Assembly (NCBI GenBank): GCA_013822345.1
Contig: PNKH01000001.1
Location: 62,001 to 126,000, forward strand
Length of the DNA: 64,000 nt
Direction of reading: 5' to 3'
Source of the DNA: Isosphaera sp.
Lineage (GTDB): Bacteria; Planctomycetota; Planctomycetia; Gemmatales; Gemmataceae
The notes below the pieces were generated by a model that saw nothing but the letters and a program-made list of their open reading frames with translations, had not been told where the DNA came from and made no database searches. The translations under genes were made by a program, and so were the position numbers. Shown here one piece after another: positions 23,923 through 33,515 of this stretch (the first letter of the stretch is position 1; the number at the start of each line of letters is the position of its first letter).

Positions 23923-26328
23923 TCAGTGGTTCAGGATGAACTCCCGGGTGTTGACCAGCGCCCAGATCACGTCGGTGATCCCCTCGGCGCGGGTCTTCGC
24001 ACCCTTGATCGCCTCGACCGCCCCGGCCTTCTGGTCGGCGGTCGGGAGCCGGGTCAGGGTGGCCAGGAACAGCTCGTCGGCCAACTCCTCCGGGGTGAGC
24101 TTGCCCTTCGCCAGGGCGGCCACCCGCCCCTTGGCGTCGGTGAACTTCGCCAGGATGCTCGCGTCGGTCATCCGGAACAGGGTCTGCGGCAGGGCCGGGT
24201 CGGCGGCCCGCTCGCAGTCGCAGGCGGTGGTCCGCGGCGGCCGGCCGAAGATCCGCAGGGCGTAGGCCAGGTTCGGGTTGTTGATCCGGCTCGACCCGAC
24301 CTCCACCACCTTCGTCCCGGCCGGCACCCCGTCCTGGGCCCCGAACGTCTCGTCCACCGCCAGGGCGCTGTTCAGCACGTCCACCACCTGCTCGGCCATC
24401 AGCGCCCGGACGTAGGCGTGCGAGAAGTTGTTCTTGTCGAACTTGTTCGACGCGTTGGTCGCGTAGTCGAGGCCGTAGGTGCGGCTGAGCAGGATGTCCC
24501 GCTCCAGCTTGCGGAGGTCGAACCCGCTCTTGGCGAAGGCGTCGGCCAGGGCGTCCAGCAGCCGGGCGTTGGTCGGCGGGTTGGCGAGCGAGAAGTCGTC
24601 CACCGGGTTGACCAGGCCGACCCCGAAGTAGTGCGCCCACACCCGGTTCACGAAGCTCCGGGCGAAGAACGGGTTGTCCGGGGCGGTCATCCACTCGGCC
24701 AGCTTCACCCGGGCGTCCTCCCCGGCCTTGGCCGCGATCTCCGGCCCGCCCAGCGTCTTCGGCCGGGGGGTATTCCCGGTCGCCGGGTTCGGCTTCCCGC
24801 GGTTCCCGGCGGTCGGGGACACGAACACCTCGCGGACCAGCAGGAGCTGGTTGTTCCCCCCCTTCGGGGCGGCCTCCCGGCGGGCCGCGTTCTCGACATC
24901 GACCGCCTTCTTCACGTCCGGGCTGCTGAACTGGTTGGTCGGGAAGGTGACGTTCGCGAACAGGTTGGCGAACGCCCAGTACTCCTCCTGGGTCCACCGG
25001 TCGGTCGGGTGCTTGTGGCACTGGCAGCACTCCAGCCGCACCCCGAGGAACGCCACCGCCACCTTCTCCCCCCACACCTCGATCGGCACCACCTGCTGCC
25101 GCCGCCAGAACAGGTCGAGCGTCGACTTCTCCGGGTAGTCGGTGGCGAACCCCTTGGCCGACTGCTCGTCCACCTTCTTGACGAACGCCACCCAGTCCTC
25201 GGGCGTCCGCCCGTCCAGGCTGGTGGCGGTCACGATGTCCCGCACCACCCGGTCGTACGGGACGTTGTCGGCGACCCGCTTCCGCAGCCAGTCGTGCCAC
25301 ATCTGCGACCGCCGCGGCTGCGTCTGCTGCGGGTTCTCCAGCGCCTGGGTGTTGTTCCCGGTGATGTCCGACAGCTTGGTCGCCCACAGGGCCGCGTGCA
25401 GCGGGTGGGCGAGCAACTTGTCGACCAGCTTCTCGCGCTTCTTCGGGTCCTTGTCCGCGAGGTACTCCCGGACCTCGTCCGGGGTGGGGAGCTGGCCGAC
25501 GGCGTCGATGTACGCCCGCCGGAGGAAGGTCGCGTCGGACGCCGGGTCGGACGGGACCACGTTCAGCAGCTTCAGCTTGGCGAACACCTCGCGGTCGATG
25601 TAGTTCGCCTCGGGGACCGCCGGGTACGGCCCCTTCCCGGGCGACGGGACGAGCACCCGGATCGCCTGCACGCTGCCCCGGTACAGCACCGTCAGCCCGG
25701 CGTCGCCCGGCTGCCGCGGGGTGAGGAGCCCGAGCGGGGAGAGCGAGGCGACCGCGTCGTCGGTGATCTTGAAGTCGCAGAACGGGGTGATGTCCTCGGC
25801 CGTCCCGTCGGCGAACGTGGCGGTGACCTTCACCTGCAGCGGCTTGTCGTTGGCGAGCAGGGCGAAGTCCTTCGGGCTGACCTCCAGCTTCTCGATCTTC
25901 CCGCTCCCGGGGGTCCACCTGGCCCCGGCCCGGACCCACTCCCGGAACGTGTTGTAGACCCACGAGTCCTTGCCGAACCGCATCCCGCCGTCGTGGTACG
26001 TCTGCCCGGTCGCCTTCAGCAGGAACAGGCTCTCGTCCGGGCGGACGACGTTCACCCGCCGGCCGAGGTTGTCGCGGGTCAGCCCGGCGATGTCGGTGGC
26101 CGGCTCGTACCCGAACAGGGACAGGCGGAACCCGCCCTTCCCCTGGAACGACCCGTGGCAACTGCCGGAGTTGCACCCGACCTTCGACACCAGGCCCATG
26201 ACGTGCCGCTCGAAGTCGACCTCGCGGACCACCCCGCCGGTCGGCAGGGCGACCTCGGCGGCGGGCGCGGCGGTCGGCAGGGCGGCGGACGCGGCGAGGG
26301 CGAGGAGTAGGTGGCGGGACGGGAGCAT
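23923..26328 (-). CDS. DUF1549/DUF1553 (planctomycete cytochrome-like) protein
   Basis: VGCNSGSCHGSFQGKGGFRLSLFGYEP; CCQCHKHPTDRWTQEEYWAFANLFANV; FFARSFVNRVWAHYFGVGLVNPVDDF. Confidence 0.92.
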   Translation of the reverse strand: MLPSRHLLLALAASAALPTAAPAAEVALPTGGVVREVDFERHVMGLVSKVGCNSGSCHGSFQGKGGFRLSLFGYEPATDIAGLTRDNLGRRVNVVRPDESLFLLKATGQTYHDGGMRFGKDSWVYNTFREWVRAGARWTPGSGKIEKLEVSPKDFALLANDKPLQVKVTATFADGTAEDITPFCDFKITDDAVASLSPLGLLTPRQPGDAGLTVLYRGSVQAIRVLVPSPGKGPYPAVPEANYIDREVFAKLKLLNVVPSDPASDATFLRRAYIDAVGQLPTPDEVREYLADKDPKKREKLVDKLLAHPLHAALWATKLSDITGNNTQALENPQQTQPRRSQMWHDWLRKRVADNVPYDRVVRDIVTATSLDGRTPEDWVAFVKKVDEQSAKGFATDYPEKSTLDLFWRRQQVVPIEVWGEKVAVAFLGVRLECCQCHKHPTDRWTQEEYWAFANLFANVTFPTNQFSSPDVKKAVDVENAARREAAPKGGNNQLLLVREVFVSPTAGNRGKPNPATGNTPRPKTLGGPEIAAKAGEDARVKLAEWMTAPDNPFFARSFVNRVWAHYFGVGLVNPVDDFSLANPPTNARLLDALADAFAKSGFDLRKLERDILLSRTYGLDYATNASNKFDKNNFSHAYVRALMAEQVVDVLNSALAVDETFGAQDGVPAGTKVVEVGSSRINNPNLAYALRIFGRPPRTTACDCERAADPALPQTLFRMTDASILAKFTDAKGRVAALAKGKLTPEELADELFLATLTRLPTADQKAGAVEAIKGAKTRAEGITDVIWALVNTREFILNH

Positions 26329-26531
26329 GGCAGCGCTCGGGTCTGGCGGGCCGGGGCGAGGCGGGGTCGGCAGGCGGGTGCGGCGGGGCGGGCCACCCCA
26401 TTAAACCGGCGGCCCGGGGGAAAGTTTCGCCCGGACGCCGCCCCGGGGCAAGAAGAAAGTTCCGGAATACCGGTCCCCCCGGCCAACCGACCTTTACCCA
26501 CCCGCCCGGCCGTGCCACCATCCCCACCCGC

Positions 26532-26591
26532 GTGGGGCAGGCATTCCTGCCTGCCGCCCACAACCCCGGCAGGCAGGAATGCCTGCCCCAC
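26532..26591. repeat. Palindromic repeat family C, full copy
   Basis: GTGGGGCAGGCATTCCTGCCTGCC ... GGCAGGCAGGAATGCCTGCCCCAC. Confidence 0.9.
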
Positions 26592-26611
26592 AACCCGAGA
26601 CGGAGGTCCCC

Positions 26612-27355
26612 ATGCGACTGCTCCCCCTCACCGCCCTGTTCCTCCTCACCCCCGCCGCCCGCGGCGACGACGCGGCCGACGCCCGGGCGGTCGTCGAGAA
26701 GGCGGCCAAGGCCCTCGGGTACAAGCCCGGCGACCCCCTCCCGGCGATGGCGTGGACGGAGAAGGGGACGTTCTCCGGCGGCGGGTTCAAGATGGAGTAC
26801 ACCAACGCGGCCGCATTCCACGGGCCGGACAAGATGCGGTTCGACATGGCCGGCGAGTTCGGCGGGATGAAGCTGGCGTTCGTGATCGTCGCGAACGGGG
26901 ACAAGGCGTGGGAGGCGATGGACGGGAAGTCGCAGGAGATGACCGGGGACAAGCTCGAGTACTTCCGGAACGAGGTGTACCAGGTCTACACCACGTCGGT
27001 CCTCCCGCTGCTGTCCGACAAGGGGTTCGCGCTGGCGACGGCGGGCGGGAAGGAGGTCGGCGGGAAGAAGGCGGTCGGGGTGAAGGTGACCCGCGACAAG
27101 CGGCCGGACGTCACCCTCTACTTCGACCCGGCCACCCACCTGCCGGTGAAGGCGGAGATGAAGGTGAAGGACGAGTTCCAGGGGTGGAAGGAGGTGCTCG
27201 ACGAGGTGTACTTCGAGGACTGGAAGGACGCCGGCGGGCGGAAGGCGTTCGGCAAGTTCCGGGTCGTCCGGGACGGGAAGCCGATGATCGAGTCGGTGAT
27301 GACGGACCGGAAGGAGGGCGTGAAGCTCGACCCGAAGCTGTTCGAGAAGCCGTGA
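26612..27355 (+). CDS. Exported outer-membrane lipoprotein-sorting-like hypothetical protein
   Basis: MRLLPLTALFLLTPAARG signal peptide; LYFDPATHLPVKAEMKVKDEFQG. Confidence 0.65.
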   Translation: MRLLPLTALFLLTPAARGDDAADARAVVEKAAKALGYKPGDPLPAMAWTEKGTFSGGGFKMEYTNAAAFHGPDKMRFDMAGEFGGMKLAFVIVANGDKAWEAMDGKSQEMTGDKLEYFRNEVYQVYTTSVLPLLSDKGFALATAGGKEVGGKKAVGVKVTRDKRPDVTLYFDPATHLPVKAEMKVKDEFQGWKEVLDEVYFEDWKDAGGRKAFGKFRVVRDGKPMIESVMTDRKEGVKLDPKLFEKP

Positions 27356-27368
27356 CCCCGTTTCGGGT

Positions 27369-27426
27369 GGGTGTTCGCCGCTTGCGGCGTTGCGCACCAC
27401 CCGCAACGCCGCAAGCGGCGACACCC
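27369..27426. repeat. Intergenic palindrome, ~25-bp arms (GGGTGTTCGCCGCTTGCGGCGTTGCG)
   Basis: Inverted arms directly between two convergent CDSs. Confidence 0.88.
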
Positions 27427-27437
27427 CCGCGCCCGGC

Positions 27438-28169
27438 TCACGACGGGTACGGGACGGGCTCGCCGTGGATGTCCGCCAGGGCGTTCACGGCGGCCTTCAG
27501 CTCCGCCTCCTTCTTCGTCCGCCCCCACGCCGCCGGGAACCGGTGGTCCCCGACCACCGCCGCCACCTTGAACGACCGCTGGTGCTCCGGCCCCTGCTCG
27601 TCCAGGACGACGTACCGCGGGGTCCCGCCGTACTCCCGCTGGACCACCGTCTGCAGCTGCGACTTGGAGTTCGAGCTGACCGCGTCGCTCCCGAGGCGGT
27701 CGAGCTCCGGGCCGACGAACCGGGTGACGAACGCCCGGGCCTCGTCCCACCCGCCGTCCAGGAAAATCGCGGCGATCAGCGACTCGAACACGTCGGCCAG
27801 CATGTTCGGCGGGATCACCCCGTAGTGCCCGATCCCCTTGCCCAGGAACAGGAAGTCGCCCAGCCCCAGCTCCTGGCTGAACCGGGCGCACGTCTTCCGA
27901 CTGACGACCGCCGACTTCACCTTGGTGAGGTCGCCCTCCTGGTAGTCCGGGAACCGGGCGAACAGGAGCTCGCAGGTGACCAGGCCGAGGACGCTGTCGC
28001 CGAGGAACTCGAGCCGCTCGTTCGACGCCGCCCGGGTGTTCGCCCCGGACGTGTGGGTCAGGGCGGCCCGGAGCAACTCCGGCCGGCGGAACCGGTACCC
28101 GATGGCGTCCTGGCAGTCCTCGAGGATGGTCCGCTCGCCGGAATCGGTCAGGGTGTGGGGGGGAGGCAT
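27438..28169 (-). CDS. rnc: Ribonuclease III
   Basis: NERLEFLGDSVLGLVTCELLF; ADVFESLIAAIFLDGGW; C-terminal dsRBD GRTKKEAELKAAVNAL. Confidence 0.95.
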   Translation of the reverse strand: MPPPHTLTDSGERTILEDCQDAIGYRFRRPELLRAALTHTSGANTRAASNERLEFLGDSVLGLVTCELLFARFPDYQEGDLTKVKSAVVSRKTCARFSQELGLGDFLFLGKGIGHYGVIPPNMLADVFESLIAAIFLDGGWDEARAFVTRFVGPELDRLGSDAVSSNSKSQLQTVVQREYGGTPRYVVLDEQGPEHQRSFKVAAVVGDHRFPAAWGRTKKEAELKAAVNALADIHGEPVPYPS

Positions 28170-28276
28170 GATGGGGTGTATGGGTCCGGCGGGCGGCAAC
28201 GAGCGATGATTGCCCAGAACTTACCACCCGCCCGGGGTTGCGTCAACGCATCGGCCGGCGTGCGCGTGAATTCCGC

Positions 28277-28684
28277 TCACCCGTGAACCCCCGCCGGCCG
28301 GGCCGCCACCCGCTCCGGGGGGAGCGGGCAGACCGCCTCGACCGCGTCCGCCACCGCCGCGGCGGCCACCGGGCGGGTCAGGAACCCCTCGACCCCGAGG
28401 GCCAGGGCGTAGTCCCGGTGGGCCTCCGACGCGAGCGGGGACAGGAGGACGACCGCCGCCCGCCCGTCCGACCGCTCCTTCGCCACCCGGGCCAGCCGGA
28501 ACCCGCTCGTCCCGGGGAGGAGGACCCCGGCCACCACCACGTCCGGGAGGTGCCGGGCGAGCAGGTCGGCCGCCCGGTTCCCGTCCGCGGCGGCGACCAC
28601 CTGGTACCCGCGGCGGCGGAGGGCGAACTCGAGGGCCCCGACCAGGACCGGGTCCGTGTCGGCGACCAGAACGGTGCGCGGCAT
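28277..28684 (-). CDS. Receiver-domain protein, likely pseudo-receiver
   Basis: Receiver fold TVLVADTDPVLVGALEFALRRRGYQVVAAADG; phosphoacceptor position is G (LPDVVVAGVLLPG) and TKP is TRP. Confidence 0.75.
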   Translation of the reverse strand: MPRTVLVADTDPVLVGALEFALRRRGYQVVAAADGNRAADLLARHLPDVVVAGVLLPGTSGFRLARVAKERSDGRAAVVLLSPLASEAHRDYALALGVEGFLTRPVAAAAVADAVEAVCPLPPERVAARPAGVHG

Positions 28685-28900
28685 GGGTCACTTCCTTGCA
28701 ACGGCCGGCCCGGGTCGGGGCGATGGGGGAGTAAGGTAACGACCTGCCGGCCGGCCCGCAATCGGGTTATCGGAGAAATCCGGGATTGAGGGGATAGCAA
28801 ACCTGGGGGTACTGCGGCGGCACCGGCACCCGCCGGCCCGCCGGCCCGGGCCGAGCCCGGGTCGTACAACGGCGGTGCCCACCACCCCGACCTCTGACCC

Positions 28901-29974
28901 ATGACCCCGACCGACGACCCCGCCCCGCCCGCGGCCCGCGGGTTCCGCATGCCGGCCGAGTGGGAGCCGCACGCCGCCACCTGGCTGGCGTGGCCGCACC
29001 GCGAGTCCGACTGGCCGGGCAAGCTCCCGACGGTCCCGTGGGTTTACGCCGAGATCGTCAAGGCCCTGGCCGCCCGGGAGCGGGTGAACCTCGTCGTCCC
29101 GGACGCCGAGGCCGGGGACGCGGCCGTCGAGGTGTTGTCCCGGGCCGGGGCGGACGTGGCCAACGTCGCCTGCTGGGGGCACCCGACCGACCGGTCCTGG
29201 GTCCGCGACTCCGGCCCGATCTTCGTGGTGAACGGCCGCGGCGACCGGGCGGTGCTGGACTGGCACTTCAACGCCTGGGCGAAGTACCCGGACTGGTCGA
29301 ACGACGACCTCCTCCCGGCGTTCGTGGCCGCCGCCCACGGCCTGCCGCGGTGGCAGCCGCGGTGCCGCGGGTGGCGGGTGGTGCTCGAGGGCGGGAGCAT
29401 CGACGTGAACGGCCGCGGCCTGATGCTGACCACCGAGGAGTGCCTGCTGAGCACGACCCAGCAGCGGAACCCGCCGATGGACCGGGCCGACTACGAGCGG
29501 GTGTTCGCCGACTACCTCGGGGTGAATCAGACGATCTGGCTCGGCCGCGGGGTGGCCGGGGACGACACCCACGGGCACGTCGACGACCTGGCCCGGTTCG
29601 TCAACCCGACGACCGTGGTGACCGTGGTCGAGGGCGACCCGGCGGACGAGAACTACGCCCCGCTGCGGGAGAACCTGGAGCGGCTGGAGGGCGCGACCGA
29701 CGCGGACGGCGGGCAGCTGGAGGTGGTGCGGCTGCCGATGCCGCGGCCGGTGTACTTCGACGGGGTGCGGCTGCCGGCGAGTTACGCGAACTTCTACGTG
29801 GCGAACGGGGTGGTGATCGCGCCGACGTTCAACGACCCGGCCGACCGCATCGCGCTGGGGATTCTGGGCGAGCTGTTCCCGGACCGGGAGGTGGTCGGGA
29901 TCCACTGCGTGGATCTGGTGTGGGGCCTCGGCACGTTGCACTGCATGACGCAGCAGGAGCCGGCCGGGTTGTAG
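28901..29974 (+). CDS. aguA: Agmatine deiminase / peptidyl-arginine deiminase family
   Basis: MPAEWEPHAATWLAWPHRESDWPG; LEGGSIDVNGRGLMLTTEECLLS; HGHVDDLARFV. Confidence 0.9.
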   Translation: MTPTDDPAPPAARGFRMPAEWEPHAATWLAWPHRESDWPGKLPTVPWVYAEIVKALAARERVNLVVPDAEAGDAAVEVLSRAGADVANVACWGHPTDRSWVRDSGPIFVVNGRGDRAVLDWHFNAWAKYPDWSNDDLLPAFVAAAHGLPRWQPRCRGWRVVLEGGSIDVNGRGLMLTTEECLLSTTQQRNPPMDRADYERVFADYLGVNQTIWLGRGVAGDDTHGHVDDLARFVNPTTVVTVVEGDPADENYAPLRENLERLEGATDADGGQLEVVRLPMPRPVYFDGVRLPASYANFYVANGVVIAPTFNDPADRIALGILGELFPDREVVGIHCVDLVWGLGTLHCMTQQEPAGL

Positions 29975-30069
29975 GGTGGGCCGCAGCGGGCGCTTCGCCC
30001 GCCAGTCCCACCGGCGTTGGTGGGGTGGTGGGACTCGCCCGGCGAAGCGCCGGGCTCGGCCCACCCTAC
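29971..30069. repeat. MITE-like palindromic element B, copy 1
   Basis: GTAGGGTGGGCCGCAGCGGGCGCTTCGCCCGC...CCCGGCGAAGCGCCGGGCTCGGCCCACCCTAC. Confidence 0.85.
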
Positions 30070-30071
30070 GC

Positions 30072-31301
30072 CTACGCCGGCGGGTCCGCGGGCAGCTTCG
30101 CCGCCAGCGCCAGCGCCGCCCCGGCGAGCGCCACCGTCACCACGCTCAGCAGCAGGCTCGCGAGGTGGACGGGAACGAACAACTCCCCGGCCGCGCGCCG
30201 CACGTCCGGGTTCGGGTCGAACCGCTGCACCCGCAACTCACTGACGTAATTCGACAGCGGCACCGCGACCGCCACGGCCAGCACCCCCGCCACGACCAGG
30301 TACACCCGCCACCGGTGGACGCCGCCGAGCGTCCACCACGCCAGCGCCGTGACCAGGGCGACCCCGCCGCACACCGCCTGCATCCCGAAGTACCGCGGGA
30401 ACACCGGCCCGACCGCCGACCCGGCCAGGGCGCTGGCCAAGTCCTTCTGCCGCCGGGCGTCTTCCTTCTCGTTGCCGCCCGGGGTGAAGATCGTTTGGTA
30501 CGCCGTCCGGTCCGACGGGCCGTCGTTCACCACCTGCTCGAACGACGCGAAGATCGCCGGCGCCGTCCCGAAGTTGAAGAACGCCGCCCCGCCGAACCAC
30601 AGCCCCAGCGCGAGCAGGTGGACCGCCCGCAGCCACGCCCGCCGCCGCGGCCCGTCCGCCATCGACCGCGTCTCGGTCCCCGCCATGAGCCGCCCCACGT
30701 TCGCCCGGTGCTTCAGGACGACCAGCGCCGTCCCGACCACAAGATACAGGGTGACCGGTCGGTGTTCCTCCGAGAACGGCTCCGGGGTGCCGGCCAGGCG
30801 GGCGGCGACGAGTACGACGACCGCGGCGAGCGACGCCAGCGACACCGTCCGCGACGCGAGCAGCACGACGCCCCAGGCGAGGACCGCGAGGGCCGCCGGC
30901 CCGGGCACGAGCACGAACACCGTCCCGGCCCCGGTGGCGACGCCCTTCCCGCCGCGGAACCCGAGGTAGATCGGGAACAGGTGACCGAGGAACGCCAGCG
31001 CCGCCGCCCCGACCCGCAGCACGTCGGGGTGCCCGAGGGCGAAATCGCCGCCCGGCGCGAGCGACCGGGCGACCGGCACTGCCGCCGCGACCGGGACGAC
31101 GCCCTTGAGGAAGTCGAGGACGAAGACGAGGACCCCGTAGGGGGTGCCGAGGACGCGGGCGGCGTTGGTCGCCCCGATGTTCCCGCTCCCGGCGGCGAAC
31201 AGGTTCACCCCGCGGACGCGGCCGACCAGGTATCCGAACGGGACGGCCCCGACGAGGTACGCGGCGGCGAGCACCAGGACGGCGGCGGTGGTGGGCGACA
31301 T
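30072..31301 (-). CDS. plsY: PlsY-type glycerol-3-phosphate acyltransferase fused to a C-terminal DUF4149-like membrane domain
   Basis: GSGNIGATNAARVLG and GHLFPIYLGFRGGKGVATGAG in the N-terminal half; second half AVHLLALGLWFGGAAFFNFGTAPAIF. Confidence 0.85.
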   Translation of the reverse strand: MSPTTAAVLVLAAAYLVGAVPFGYLVGRVRGVNLFAAGSGNIGATNAARVLGTPYGVLVFVLDFLKGVVPVAAAVPVARSLAPGGDFALGHPDVLRVGAAALAFLGHLFPIYLGFRGGKGVATGAGTVFVLVPGPAALAVLAWGVVLLASRTVSLASLAAVVVLVAARLAGTPEPFSEEHRPVTLYLVVGTALVVLKHRANVGRLMAGTETRSMADGPRRRAWLRAVHLLALGLWFGGAAFFNFGTAPAIFASFEQVVNDGPSDRTAYQTIFTPGGNEKEDARRQKDLASALAGSAVGPVFPRYFGMQAVCGGVALVTALAWWTLGGVHRWRVYLVVAGVLAVAVAVPLSNYVSELRVQRFDPNPDVRRAAGELFVPVHLASLLLSVVTVALAGAALALAAKLPADPPA

Positions 31302-31350
31302 GCAGCGATTGTACCCACCCCCACCCGGTTAGCGACGCTTCGAAGAAGCG

Positions 31351-32520
31351 TCACGCGGCCCGCTTCGCCCGCCGCGCCTCGGCGAACACGTCGAGCAGAG
31401 CCCGGTAGTGGTGCTCGAACGTCCACCGCGCCGCGGCCGCCCGCGCCGCGGCGCTCGCCTCGCGCAGGTACCCGCGGTCGGCGGCGCGGGCCAGCGCCGC
31501 GGCCAGGCCCGGGGCGTCGTGCGGGTCGGCGATCACCAGCCCGTCGTGCGGCGGGGTGAGCAGCTCGGCGGCCCCGTTGTACCGCGTGGTGACCACCGGC
31601 AGCCCGCACGCCAGCGCCTCCAGCGCGACCAGCGAGCACGGGTCGTAGAAGGTCGGGTGGACGAGGTAGTCGGCGGCGAAGTAGCAGTCGCGCGGGTCGG
31701 CCCGGTGGCCGAGGAACGTCACCCGGTCGGCGACGCCGAGCCGCCGCGCCTGCCGCACGTACCGCCCGAACCTCGGGTCCCCGACGACGACCAGGCGGTG
31801 CGGCCGGCCGGGCGGGGTCAATGCGAGGGCGTTCAGCAGCGGCGCCAGCCCCTTGAGCCGGTAGTTCATCGCCACGAACAGGGCGACCGTGTCGCCCGGG
31901 GCGACGCCCCACCGCTCGCGCTCCTCGTGCCGCCGCCGCGGCCGGTCGTCGGCCGCGAACCGGCCGGGGTCGATGGCGCTGCGGACCACCCGCACCGCCT
32001 CCGGGGGGATGCCGTAGAACTCCTCGAAGTGCCGCCGGACCATCTCGCTGTTCACCACCACCAGCGGCCGCTTCGGGCCGAGGTACTGGCGGCGCTCCAG
32101 CCGGGCGAACGACCAGGCCGCCGGGTCGAAGAACTTCCCGGCGGCCGCGAACGCCCGGGAGATCGGACCGGGAAACTTCCGCAGGTTGTGGGCGGCGCTG
32201 GCCGCGTGCAGCCCGCCCTGCGGGTACAGCACGTCCTGGCCCCACGTCTTGTCGAACCCGACGGTCACGTCGTGCGGCCGGACGGAGAGGGCGGCTTCGC
32301 ACGCCGCCGCGAACCGCCACGGGCGGAGGAACCGCGGCCCGGCCGGCACCTCGACGCGGTGGACGTGCGTCGCCGGCGGCAGGGCGGCCGGGTCCCACCG
32401 GGCGGCGTACAGGTGGACGGCGTGCCCGTCCCGGGCGAGGCGGCGGGCCAGGTCGCCGACGTACGTCTCCGCCCCGCCGCGCGCCGGCAGCACGCTCTCG
32501 TAGCACAGCCCGACATCCAT
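31351..32520 (-). CDS. Glycosyltransferase family 4
   Basis: GGAETYVGDLARRLARDGH; HPTFYDPCSLVALEALACGLPVVTTRYNGAAELL. Confidence 0.9.
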   Translation of the reverse strand: MDVGLCYESVLPARGGAETYVGDLARRLARDGHAVHLYAARWDPAALPPATHVHRVEVPAGPRFLRPWRFAAACEAALSVRPHDVTVGFDKTWGQDVLYPQGGLHAASAAHNLRKFPGPISRAFAAAGKFFDPAAWSFARLERRQYLGPKRPLVVVNSEMVRRHFEEFYGIPPEAVRVVRSAIDPGRFAADDRPRRRHEERERWGVAPGDTVALFVAMNYRLKGLAPLLNALALTPPGRPHRLVVVGDPRFGRYVRQARRLGVADRVTFLGHRADPRDCYFAADYLVHPTFYDPCSLVALEALACGLPVVTTRYNGAAELLTPPHDGLVIADPHDAPGLAAALARAADRGYLREASAAARAAAARWTFEHHYRALLDVFAEARRAKRAA

Positions 32521-32531
32521 GCCGGATCTCC

Positions 32532-32628
32532 GTAGGGTGGGCCGAGCCCGGGCTCTGACGGCCGAGTCCCACCTTCTTCGCGGTGCGGTGGGACTCGGCC
32601 GTCAGAGCCCGGCCTCGGCCCACCCTAC
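32532..32628. repeat. MITE-like palindromic element B, copy 2
   Basis: GTAGGGTGGGCCGAGCCCGGGCTCTGACGGCCGAGTCCCACC...GGTGGGACTCGGCCGTCAGAGCCCGGCCTCGGCCCACCCTAC. Confidence 0.88.
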
Positions 32629-33515
32629 CCCGCCCGCCGGCGGGCGTGCCGCCGGTACAGCCGCCACTTCCACCGGACCAGCGGCAACAGCCACCGCCCC
32701 GACCCGCTGGCCCGGTACAGCTTCCAGAACCGCACCCGGTCCCGGTCCGTCACCCCCGGCACGTCTGACGAGTACAGCAACTGGGCCAGGTCCTTCGCCC
32801 GCCACCACGGGCCGGTCACCGGGTGCCGGGCCAGCCGGTGCAGGTCGATCATCACCACCCGGTTCGCCCAGCCGGCCGGCGGCGACCGGGTGAACGACTC
32901 CGGGACGTAGAAGTGGCAGAAGTACAGGTCCTTGTGGAACACCCGCCGGCGGTGCAACTCCCGGGCGAGGCGGGCGAGCTCCGCGGTCAGCCCGCGCTTC
33001 CACATGTCGAACGCCGCCGGGGCCAGGCGGGCGGCCGCCAGCGGCACCGCCTCGTGCAGCGGCAGCATCCCGTACAGCTCCTCGACCGCCAGGAACCCCT
33101 GCAGCCGAAACCACGGGCCGACGAACTGCCCGGCGGCGACCGGCCGCGGCACCGGGAACCCCTCGGCCGCCGCCCACGTCAGGTGCTGCCACTCCTGCAA
33201 TCCCGGGGACCACGCCCGGTCCGGGAACAGCGCCGCCAAGAGCCCGCGCCACCGCGGCAGCCGGTAGTGCCGCTTCAGGTACACGCTCAGCCCGCCGGCG
33301 AACACCCGCCGGCCGATCGACCGCCCCTGCTTCTCGTGCAGCCGGTCGGTCACCGGCTCGGCCATCACGCGGTCTTCCCAGCCCGGGCCGGCGGCCCGGT
33401 CCCAGTCGGCGGCGCGGCGGAGCAGCCGGACGCCCGCACGGAGCCGCCGCCACAGCGACGACACCGGGTCGCCGACCGCCGGCACGAGCTTCGACGATGG
33501 CGGGTGTCGGTTCAT
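32625..33515 (-). CDS. LPS core heptose/Kdo kinase-like (WaaP/InaA family)
   Basis: LHRRRVFHKDLYFCHFYV...RVVMIDLHRLARHPVTGPWWRAKDLAQLLYSS. Confidence 0.82.
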   Translation of the reverse strand: MNRHPPSSKLVPAVGDPVSSLWRRLRAGVRLLRRAADWDRAAGPGWEDRVMAEPVTDRLHEKQGRSIGRRVFAGGLSVYLKRHYRLPRWRGLLAALFPDRAWSPGLQEWQHLTWAAAEGFPVPRPVAAGQFVGPWFRLQGFLAVEELYGMLPLHEAVPLAAARLAPAAFDMWKRGLTAELARLARELHRRRVFHKDLYFCHFYVPESFTRSPPAGWANRVVMIDLHRLARHPVTGPWWRAKDLAQLLYSSDVPGVTDRDRVRFWKLYRASGSGRWLLPLVRWKWRLYRRHARRRAG

